Source of the DNA: JBKHJZ01 sp046537875
Lineage (GTDB): Bacteria; Actinomycetota; Acidimicrobiia; Acidimicrobiales; VFJN01
DNA length: 6,094 nucleotides
Reading direction: 5' to 3'
Assembly (NCBI GenBank): GCA_046537875.1
Contig: JBKHJZ010000188.1
Coordinates: forward strand, 1-6,094
Positions 1 to 5,170 of the stretch are shown here, piece after piece (within the stretch, counting starts at the first letter, position 1; each line of letters begins with the position of its first letter). The notes beneath the pieces were generated by a model that had not been told where the DNA came from, ran no database searches, and saw nothing but the letters and a program-made list of their open reading frames with translations. A program made the translations under genes and the position numbers.

Positions 1-1469
1 GCCGAGGGCTGGCCGGCTGGGGGCGCCGTCCACCCTCCGCCTCCCTGCCGCCGGCCCGGAGCGCCGCCGCGACCGTTCGGTGGAGGCCCGCCGCCCCTCC
101 CGTTGCCCGGGGGTGCACCGCGCCGGCCGTTGCCGCCCGGTGCGCTGCGCCTCCCGTTCGGCTGAGGCACACCCCCCATGCCATTCGGGGCCGCCTGGGC
201 GCCTGCCCCCCGCCCCGCCCTGCGCCCCGGAGCGGGCTGACCGCTGCCGTTCCCGCGGCGACCCCCTTGCCGGCCGCGAGCGGCATCGGCACGCCCACCC
301 GGGCGCACCGCACCACCACCGGCCGGTGGGCCGGACCTGCGGCCAGCGGCGGGCGGCACACCGGCCGCCACGTGCGACCCCGGACCGAAGCTGCCACCGC
401 TCCGTGACGGGCTGCGTCCGGCCGGATCGGCCCAGCCTCCCGCCCCATCGAAACCTCCCGCGTCCCCACCGGGAACGCCCGCACGTGGACCGCCACCGGC
501 TGGACCGCCCCCGGCTGGTCGACCGTCACCGCGGCCACCCGGCCCCGGCACACCGCCGGTGCCGAGGAGACCGGTCCGCCCGGCGGGCTGCGGCCAGCCA
601 CCAGGCCCACCCGGACCGGGCCGGCCACCGGGCCCGGCAGGCCGCGGCTCACCGGGCGGGGGCCATCCCGGACCGGAGGGACCGCCGGGTCCGGCGGGTC
701 CCGACCCAGGTGGCGGCCATCCCGGGCCGCCGGACGTCGGGGCCCCGGGTCCGGGCATCGGGTCGCCCCAGGGATCGGCGCCGCCGGGGGCGTCGGGCAC
801 CCCTCCGTACGGGTCGCCGCCCTGCCCGCCACCGGGTCCTCCGCCGCCGGGGCCTCCGTCCTCCTCCTCGTCGTCTCCGAGGTCGAGACCGGGGCGCGTC
901 AGCATCCAGTAGCGCCAGGTGAGCAGCGCCATCAGCAGAGCGACCCCCGCCAGCGCCGCGAACAGCATCCAGATCAGCCGCTCGCTGTCGTCGGCGCTAC
1001 TTCCTTCCTCCGGGGGCCTGGTCGTGGTGGTCCCCTGGGCGCCAGGTGTGCCGTCGCCCGGCACGAGCAGGTTCGCGACCGTGGTGAAGGTCATCGGACC
1101 GCTCGCCGAGAGGTCCGACGAGGCGACCTCCTCGTCGTCGTCGTCCACCGGTGGAGCGGTCGCCTCGGTCGACGACGGCGCCGGATCCGGCTCCACCACC
1201 GTGACGGTCGGCTGCGTCTGCGTGGGCGGCGGACTGGTCGTGGTGGTCGTGGTGGTGATCGAGGTCGTTGTGGTGGTCGGCCACGTCGTGTCGCTGGGGT
1301 CGCTGGTCGGCGGGCCGCCGCCTGGCGGGTCGCCCGCCTGCGCCGCGCCCGCCGACACGAGCACCCACGCTGCGACGGCTGCCACCACCACGGCGACGAG
1401 CAGCGCGGGAGCGCGGGCGCGCGTCCCGGTGCGCCCGTCGCGTGTTCGTGCGCCGAAGCCTGCGACCAT
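1..1469 (-). CDS. Secreted/membrane protein with Thr-rich linker, one TM helix and long Gly/Pro/Arg-rich tail (C-terminus outside window)
   Basis: One uninterrupted minus-strand frame runs from ATG at 1469 to the left edge (489 codons, no stop), so it is partial at its C-terminus. The start is supported by AAGGTGG six bases upstream. Residues 1-45 look like a Sec signal peptide: an Arg-rich n-region, hydrophobic residues about 21-40, then AQA before Gly46. Residues 46-160 are a Thr/Pro/Ser/Asp-rich linker with a Thr run at about 65-78 and an acidic patch at 109-114. A hydrophobic segment at 165-185 followed by RYW and Arg192 should be a membrane helix, giving a type I topology with the tail inside. 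After an acidic DDEEED stretch, everything to the edge is Gly/Pro-rich and increasingly Arg-rich, with two GPGWPPPG motifs and five tandem 9-residue repeats at 429-473. I recognise no family. A cell-envelope anchor or scaffold with a disordered tail is possible, but this is inference. The frame is chosen because it alone joins signal peptide, linker, helix and tail. Confidence 0.8.
   Translation of the reverse strand, partial: MVAGFGARTRDGRTGTRARAPALLVAVVVAAVAAWVLVSAGAAQAGDPPGGGPPTSDPSDTTWPTTTTTSITTTTTTTSPPPTQTQPTVTVVEPDPAPSSTEATAPPVDDDDEEVASSDLSASGPMTFTTVANLLVPGDGTPGAQGTTTTRPPEEGSSADDSERLIWMLFAALAGVALLMALLTWRYWMLTRPGLDLGDDEEEDGGPGGGGPGGGQGGDPYGGVPDAPGGADPWGDPMPGPGAPTSGGPGWPPPGSGPAGPGGPSGPGWPPPGEPRPAGPGGRPGPGGPGGWPQPAGRTGLLGTGGVPGPGGRGDGRPAGGGPAGGGPRAGVPGGDAGGFDGAGGWADPAGRSPSRSGGSFGPGSHVAAGVPPAAGRRSGPPAGGGAVRPGGRADAARGRQGGRRGNGSGQPAPGRRAGRGAGAQAAPNGMGGVPQPNGRRSAPGGNGRRGAPPGNGRGGGPPPNGRGGAPGRRQGGGGWTAPPAGQPS
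51..185 (-). repeat. Five tandem 27-bp (9-residue) repeats coding NG-x-x-x-x-P-x-x
   Basis: Within the tail of the left-edge membrane protein, residues 429-473 divide exactly into five 9-residue units: NGMGGVPQP, NGRRSAPGG, NGRRGAPPG, NGRGGGPPP and NGRGGAPGR. Asn-Gly at positions 1-2 and Pro at position 7 are invariant; position 3 is Arg in four of five. The DNA copies differ mostly at third codon positions (AAT/AAC, GGC/GGG/GGT, AGG/CGG/CGC). This suggests an older array kept at protein level rather than a fresh slippage product. The units end at base 51 and the sequence continues as a less regular Gly/Arg-rich stretch. Confidence 0.8.
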
Positions 1470-1512
1470 CCACTCCCACCTTGCCGGCGACCCCCAGCCG
1501 GGGATGTTCGGC

Positions 1513-1528
1513 CACCGGCGCGCCGGTG
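1513..1528. repeat. 16-bp perfect palindrome CACCGGCGCGCCGGTG
   Basis: Each half is the exact reverse complement of the other, with no spacer. It lies in the 135-nt gap between fpg and the left-edge membrane-protein gene, 43 nt upstream of that gene's ATG and downstream of its candidate promoter. It could be an operator for a dimeric regulator or an mRNA hairpin. As a terminator it is weak, because no T-rich tract follows. In DNA this GC-rich some palindromes occur by chance, so the role is unproven. Confidence 0.45.
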
Positions 1529-1537
1529 ACGGCCACG

Positions 1538-1569
1538 ACGCTAGTCCCCGGCGGAGCGCGGGCGGGCAA
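1538..1569 (-). promoter_or_regulatory. Candidate promoter for the left-edge membrane-protein gene
   Basis: On the minus strand TTGCCC (1569-1564) could serve as a -35 box. It is followed after 17 bp by GACTAG (1546-1541), or after 20 bp by TAGCGT (1543-1538), which fits TAnnnT. Transcription would start near 1530, giving a leader of about 60 nt that contains the 16-bp palindrome. This is one of the few AT-containing patches in the gap, but neither box is a strong match, and readthrough from fpg is an alternative. Confidence 0.3.
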
Positions 1570-1604
1570 TCCATGCGGGTCGTGGCGCCCGAGCTGCGGC
1601 TCCC

Positions 1605-2384
1605 CTACCGCTGGTGGGCCGGGCAACTCCACGTCGACCGGCCACCGACGCGGCGGGACCGCAGCCGTGCGCCGTCCCGGGGGCACAGCCCGTCGGCCGC
1701 CAGGGCCGCCCGGAGATCGCCGGTGTGGCTGCCGCCCCGGGCCGTCAGGACGTCGAGCGTCTCGTGGATCGCGTCCAGCAACCGCGCCTGCCGGCCCCGG
1801 TCCAGCTGCCCCGCCGGCCGGGCAGGGTCGATGCCCGCCCGCCAGAGGATCTCGTCGGCGAGCAGGTTGCCGATCCCGGCGATGCGGCCCTGGTCCAGGA
1901 GCCGGGCCTTGACCGGTGCGGTGCTCGATGCGAGCACCCGGTCCAGGTCCTGCGGTCCCACGGTCAGAGCGTCGGGTCCCAGCCGGTCCTCGTCGGGATC
2001 CAGCATCACCCCGCCGAGGCGCCGGGGATCGCGGATGCGCAGATCGGTGCCGTCGTCGAGGTGGAGCGTGAAGCGGTCCCACCGCGGCTCGTCGCGGCCG
2101 CTCGAGTACTCCAGCCGGTCGATGCTGGCCGACCCGGCCACCAGGAGCCGGCCGGTCATGCCGAACCGCAGCCCCAGCCGGGTGCCGTCGTCGAGGTCGA
2201 GCACCAGCAGCTTCCCGCGCCGCCTGGCCGCCTCGATGCGCCGGCCGGGGAGCACCGTGGCGAGCTCCGCTGCGGTCGTGCCCTTGAGGAACCAGGCGTC
2301 GGGGGCCTCGACGCACGAGACCGTGCGGCCCACCGCCGCCTCCGCGTGGCGGCGATAGGTCTCGACCTCGATGAGCTCGGGCAC
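1605..2384 (-). CDS. Fpg/MutM-family formamidopyrimidine-DNA glycosylase with variant zinc finger
   Basis: 259-residue base-excision-repair glycosylase/AP lyase, expected to remove oxidised purines such as 8-oxoguanine or FaPy. The GTG start at 2384 is fixed by the chemistry: Met removal must expose the catalytic Pro, and the protein reads (M)PELIEVETYRR, with Pro2 and Glu3. Lys58 in RRGKLL matches the conserved beta-strand Lys. Met76 in FGMTG and the DPRRLGG loop (119-125) correspond to the DNA-wedge residues, with Leu123 where E. coli Fpg has Phe. The H2TH motif is clear at 170-190 (GIGNLLADEILWRAGIDPAR, Asn173). The C-terminal finger keeps canonical spacing (x2-x16-x2) and GGRST with Arg249, but its ligands are Cys234, Asp237, Cys254 and His257 rather than four Cys. 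The gene starts 13 nt after the PLP-enzyme stop and has no evident Shine-Dalgarno, so translational coupling is likely. It is clearly an Fpg homologue; which paralogue, and its lesion preference, are open. Confidence 0.9.
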   Translation of the reverse strand: MPELIEVETYRRHAEAAVGRTVSCVEAPDAWFLKGTTAAELATVLPGRRIEAARRRGKLLVLDLDDGTRLGLRFGMTGRLLVAGSASIDRLEYSSGRDEPRWDRFTLHLDDGTDLRIRDPRRLGGVMLDPDEDRLGPDALTVGPQDLDRVLASSTAPVKARLLDQGRIAGIGNLLADEILWRAGIDPARPAGQLDRGRQARLLDAIHETLDVLTARGGSHTGDLRAALAADGLCPRDGARLRSRRVGGRSTWSCPAHQR

Positions 2385-2397
2385 GGGCGCGGGCCGG

Positions 2398-3708
2398 TCA
2401 GGCGGTCGCCCGGTCGAGCGCCTGCGCGAGGTCGGCCACGAGGTCGTCGACGTGTTCGAGGCCGACCGAGATGCGGACCATGCCGTCGGTGATCCCGAGC
2501 GCGGCCCGCTCGGCCGGGGTGAGCCGTGCGGCGATCGTCGCCGGATGGGTGAGGAGGGTCTCGGGCCCGCCGAGCGACAGCGCGATGCGCGCGAGGCGGG
2601 CCGACTCGCAGAAGCGGGTCGCCATCTCGGCGCCGCCGGCGAGCTCCATGGTGAGCAGCGTCCCACCCGAGGTCATCTGCCGCTTGGCCAGCTCGTGCTG
2701 GGGATGCGTGTCGAGCCCCGGGTAGTGCACGGCCAGCACCTCGGGGCGGCCGGCCAGGTGCTCGGCCAAGGCCTGGGCGGTGGCGCTCTGCCGCTCGACC
2801 CGCACCGCCAGCGTGCGGATGCCCCGGAGCGCGTTCGCCGCGTCGAACGGCGAGGCCTGCCCGCCGGCGACGACGTGCCAGCTCCACACCGCGTCGATCA
2901 GCTCCGCCGGCCCGGCGATCACCCCGAGCAGTGCGTCGTTGTGCCCGGCCAACCCCTTGGTCACCGCGTGCAGCACCAGGTCGGCGCCCAGCTCCAGCGG
3001 CCGCTGAACGACCGGCGTGGCGAACGTCGAGTCGACCACGGTGAGCGGGCCGGGGATCGCCGCGACCGCCTCGATGTCGGTGAGCGACAGCGCGGGGTTG
3101 GCCGGGGTCTCGACGAAGATCAGCTGGGTGCGACCGGGCCGGACCGCGTCCGCGAAGGCGGCGGGATCGGTGCCGTCGACCAGGGTCACGTCGATGCCCA
3201 GGCGCGGGCAGTGCATCTCGAAGAGGGTGGCGGTCACCGAGAACACCTGCCGGGGCGCCACGATGTGGTCGCCGGACGAGCACAGGCCGAGCACGACTGC
3301 GCTGATCGCCGCCATCCCCGAGCCGAAGGCCAGCCCCGCCTCGGCTCCCTCCAGCTCGGCCACCGCATCCTCGAGATCGCGGACCGTCGGGCTGCCGAAC
3401 CGCGAGTAGTAGTGCGCCGGCCGGGCCTGCCCGGCCATCTGCCGGTGCTCGTCGACCGAGGCCACCTCGTACGTGGTCGCCGGGAAGATCACCGGGGTGA
3501 GCGAGGCCCCGCTGTGGCGGCGGCCCGCGCGCACCGCCCGGGTGTCGGCTCGCCACGACCCGCTGCCCGCGGGGACCGCCTCGCTCTCGCGGACGGCCTC
3601 CCGCCCCGGCCCGGCCGGGTCGCCCCCCGACGCCGGCGGCGACGTTCCCTCGGGCGACCCGCCCCCGGGCGACCCCGCCTGCTCGGGCACCCCGGTCTCG
3701 TCAGGCAT
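2398..3708 (-). CDS. PLP-dependent transsulfuration enzyme (cystathionine gamma-synthase / O-acylhomoserine sulfhydrylase type, MetB/MetZ-like)
   Basis: 436-residue cytosolic enzyme of the Cys/Met metabolism PLP family. The core spans about 53-435. YSR at 101-103, SGM at 130-132 (phosphate loop), Asp226 (pyridine nitrogen), Lys251 (Schiff base, HAVTKGLAGHND), SLGGPETL at 378-385 and Arg412 in VRISVGLE (substrate carboxylate) all match family positions. Two differ: Phe156 replaces the usual PLP-stacking Tyr (VFSVT; MetZ-type enzymes also have VFG) and Ala248 replaces Ser in H-S-x-T-K. The first ~50 residues are a Gly/Pro/Ser/Glu-rich extension without family counterpart. The ATG at 3708 overlaps the metX stop (ATGCCTGA) and has GGAGGGG upstream, so the start is well supported. 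Following metX, it most likely converts O-acetylhomoserine with cysteine to cystathionine, or with sulfide to homocysteine. Sequence alone does not decide between these, and a gamma-lyase is less likely in this operon. Confidence 0.88.
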   Translation of the reverse strand: MPDETGVPEQAGSPGGGSPEGTSPPASGGDPAGPGREAVRESEAVPAGSGSWRADTRAVRAGRRHSGASLTPVIFPATTYEVASVDEHRQMAGQARPAHYYSRFGSPTVRDLEDAVAELEGAEAGLAFGSGMAAISAVVLGLCSSGDHIVAPRQVFSVTATLFEMHCPRLGIDVTLVDGTDPAAFADAVRPGRTQLIFVETPANPALSLTDIEAVAAIPGPLTVVDSTFATPVVQRPLELGADLVLHAVTKGLAGHNDALLGVIAGPAELIDAVWSWHVVAGGQASPFDAANALRGIRTLAVRVERQSATAQALAEHLAGRPEVLAVHYPGLDTHPQHELAKRQMTSGGTLLTMELAGGAEMATRFCESARLARIALSLGGPETLLTHPATIAARLTPAERAALGITDGMVRISVGLEHVDDLVADLAQALDRATA

Positions 3709-4984
3709 CCGACCCCTCCACGCTCCCGAGGAAGGGTTGCAGGATCTCCCCCACCTGATCCACCTCGATGAGGAACGCGTCGTGGCCGTGCGGGGTGTCG
3801 AGCTCGGCGTACGAGGCCGGCACCCCCGCCCCGGCGGCGAGATCGGCGATCTCCCGGGACTGGTGCGCCGGGTAGAGGATGTCGCTCGAGATGCCGACCG
3901 ACAGCACCGGGGCGCGCAGGCGGGCGAACGCCGACTCGTAGCTCCCGCGGCCGCGTGCGAGGTCATGGAGATCCATCGCCTTGGTGAGGATGAGGTACGA
4001 GTTGGCGTCGAACCGGCGCACGAGCTTGTCGCCCTGGTACTCGATGTAGCGCTCCACCTGGAACCGCTGCCACATCGAGAAGCCGTCGACGGGCTCGACC
4101 ACCTCGCGGCCGAACCGGGCGGTGAACACGTCGTCGCTCCGGAAGGTCATCATCGACATCATCCGGGCGGTCGATAGGCCCTCGTGGGGGCCGTCACCGG
4201 GGCTCGCGTCGTAGTAGTCACCTTCCCGCCAGCGGGGATCCAGGCGGATGGCCCGCCTGCCGCTGCTCCACCAGCCGATCTGGTGCGCGCTCGCCGCGAC
4301 CGCCGTGGCGATCGGCATGAGGGCGCGCACCCGGTCCGGGTACATCACGCCCCACTCGAGCACCTGCATGCCGCCCATGGAGCCCCCGATCACGAGGGCC
4401 CAGGCGTCCACGCCGAGGTGGTCGGCGACGATCGCCTGCGTGCGCACCATGTCGCGGATCGACACCACCGGGAACCGGGACCCCCACGGCCGCCCGTCGT
4501 CGGGGTGGGCCGACGCCGGTCCCGTCGAGCCCTGACATCCCCCCAGCACGTTGACGCAGACGACGAACCAGCGGTCGGTGTCCAGGGGCCCGCCCGGACC
4601 GATCAGGCCGTCCCACCACCCGGCCGACGGGTGCCCGGTGACGACGCCGCCGGCGGCATGGCTGTCACCCGTGAGCGCGTGGCAGACGAGCACGGCGTTG
4701 TCGCGTGCCGGCGAGAGCGTGCCCCAGGTCTCGTACGCCAGGGTCACGCCGCGCAGCAGGCCGCCGCCCTCGAGCGCGAACGGCCGGTCGGCCGGCCGGT
4801 GGACGAAGCGCCGGTGACCCGGCGGGTCGCCCGGACGCCAGGCGCCGGTGACAGGCAGCGCGCTCGGGTGGGTGCGCCGCACCCCGGGCCTCGCCTCGCT
4901 CACCGGCAGCGCCTGCGCGCCCACGGGAGCCCGGGGCGCGTGGCCGCTGCCTGGTGCACGGGGTGAGTCTACGGTTCGGGCCAT
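3701..4984 (-). CDS. metX: Homoserine O-acetyltransferase
   Basis: Alpha/beta-hydrolase-fold acyltransferase that transfers acetyl from acetyl-CoA to homoserine, the first committed step of methionine synthesis. At 427 residues the MetX signature is complete: CHALTGDSHAAG (101-112, oxyanion region), WWDGLIGPG (123-131), NVLGGCQGSTGP (145-156), the nucleophile Ser202 in GGSMGGMQ, YQGDKLVRRFDANSY (316-330), Asp368 in GISSDILYP and His401 in HGHDAFLIE. Residues 1-45 are a low-complexity Pro/Ala/Arg stretch; recognisable sequence begins around TGAWRPGDPPG (46-56). The ATG at 4984 has only GAG next to it, so translation may instead begin at GTG 4882 (residue 35), which has GAGG six bases upstream and gives 393 residues, nearer the usual length. 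A SAM riboswitch lies upstream, and the stop overlaps the start of the next gene. Succinyl specificity cannot be excluded from sequence alone, but the family and its actinobacterial relatives favour acetyl. Confidence 0.94.
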   Translation of the reverse strand: MARTVDSPRAPGSGHAPRAPVGAQALPVSEARPGVRRTHPSALPVTGAWRPGDPPGHRRFVHRPADRPFALEGGGLLRGVTLAYETWGTLSPARDNAVLVCHALTGDSHAAGGVVTGHPSAGWWDGLIGPGGPLDTDRWFVVCVNVLGGCQGSTGPASAHPDDGRPWGSRFPVVSIRDMVRTQAIVADHLGVDAWALVIGGSMGGMQVLEWGVMYPDRVRALMPIATAVAASAHQIGWWSSGRRAIRLDPRWREGDYYDASPGDGPHEGLSTARMMSMMTFRSDDVFTARFGREVVEPVDGFSMWQRFQVERYIEYQGDKLVRRFDANSYLILTKAMDLHDLARGRGSYESAFARLRAPVLSVGISSDILYPAHQSREIADLAAGAGVPASYAELDTPHGHDAFLIEVDQVGEILQPFLGSVEGSDA

Positions 4985-5041
4985 CTCGGTCTGCTTGGGT
5001 CGGTGGGCCCGGACGACCGGCGGCGCGCTCCTGGCGGAGCA
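4982..5041 (-). promoter_or_regulatory. Putative expression platform between riboswitch and metX
   Basis: The 57 nt between the aptamer tail and the annotated ATG can form GCUCC-GCCA-GGAGC (5040-5027, perfect 5-bp stem) and a second hairpin GGUCG/CGACC (5018-5014 with 5002-4998). GAGC of the preceding small hairpin (5058-5055) can alternatively pair with GCUC (5040-5037), so competing structures exist. No U-run follows either hairpin, so a classical intrinsic terminator is not seen. Because the Shine-Dalgarno is also weak, the control level (translation or termination) cannot be assigned. Confidence 0.4.
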
Positions 5042-5155
5042 CGGACACTTGGTTGCTCACTACGAGCCGCATCCCCGGCGAGGCCGGGAGGCACCTTGGC
5101 TGTCCGGACCAGGTTGCCGGGCCCGCCATTGTCGGACGGCGGGCCGCTCCTGATG
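5042..5155 (-). promoter_or_regulatory. SAM-sensing riboswitch, SAM-I/SAM-IV clan (SAM-IV-like), leader of metX operon
   Basis: Minus-strand RNA with the core of the SAM-I/SAM-IV clan. P1 is CAUC/GAUG (5155-5152 with 5073-5070), followed by the joining sequence AGGAG. P2 is a perfect 8-bp stem (5145-5138 with 5127-5120). Then come conserved GGCAACC (5118-5112) and GGUGCC (5095-5090), which together close P3 with GGCA/UGCC plus CCUGG/CCAAGG. The P3 loop base CGGACA (5106-5101) is complementary over 6 bp to UGUCCG downstream of P1 (5047-5042), as in the SAM-IV loop-tail pseudoknot; a small hairpin (5067-5055) lies between, also as in SAM-IV. A hairpin CCCGGC-CUC-GCCGGG (5088-5074) between P3 and P1 recalls SAM-I P4 and is unexpected for SAM-IV. 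Position directly ahead of metX fits repression when SAM is abundant. Clan membership is well supported; the subclass was assigned by eye and is less sure. Confidence 0.85.
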
Positions 5156-5164
5156 TCTGGCGCA

Positions 5165-5170
5165 AGACTA
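5165..5170 (-). promoter_or_regulatory. Candidate -10 box for the riboswitch-metX transcript
   Basis: TAGTCT on the minus strand fits TAnnnT and lies 9-10 nt upstream of riboswitch P1, so a start near 5158 would begin the RNA just before the aptamer. Its first three bases are the stop codon of the upstream methylase-like gene. No convincing -35 hexamer is visible 16-19 bp upstream, where the sequence is almost pure GC, so support comes mainly from position. Confidence 0.35.

Noticed and set aside
559..912. Plus-strand collagen-like frame rich in Gly-Pro-Pro (117 residues)
   Set aside because: GGN/CCN-rich DNA reads as Gly/Pro on both strands. The minus-strand frame is continuous with a signal peptide, linker and membrane helix and has a good ribosome binding site; the plus frame has none of these.
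997..2316. Minus-strand 439-codon frame overlapping fpg and the membrane-protein gene
   Set aside because: It is out of frame with both, crosses their intergenic gap, and its Arg/Gly/Pro-rich translation shows none of the catalytic motifs that the accepted frames show.
919..2358. Long plus-strand open frame of 479 codons
   Set aside because: It runs antisense across three separate minus-strand features (membrane protein, gap, fpg), its translation is Ser/Arg/Pro low-complexity, and no domain is seen. Long stop-free shadows are expected at this GC content.
2385..2666. Longer version of Fpg beginning at 2666
   Set aside because: It would bury the catalytic Pro2 (PELIEVE) inside the protein, which the Fpg mechanism does not allow; the GTG at 2384 is required.
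2371..3771. Plus-strand 466-codon frame opposite the PLP enzyme
   Set aside because: It is antisense to a gene with complete family motifs and has no recognisable domain of its own.
3709..3966. Longer version of the PLP enzyme beginning at 3966
   Set aside because: The added 86 residues lie inside metX coding sequence and are Arg/Ser/Pro shadow translation. The ATG at 3708 has GGAGGGG at proper spacing and the typical stop-start overlap.
4785..4805. CGGCCGG-rich inverted repeats near 4785-4805
   Set aside because: They lie within metX coding sequence and follow from Arg/Ala/Pro codons in GC-rich DNA; there is no sign of a separate function.
5027..5040. GCUCC-GCCA-GGAGC hairpin as an intrinsic terminator
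   Set aside because: Only a 5-bp stem and no U-rich tract after it; kept only as part of a possible expression platform.
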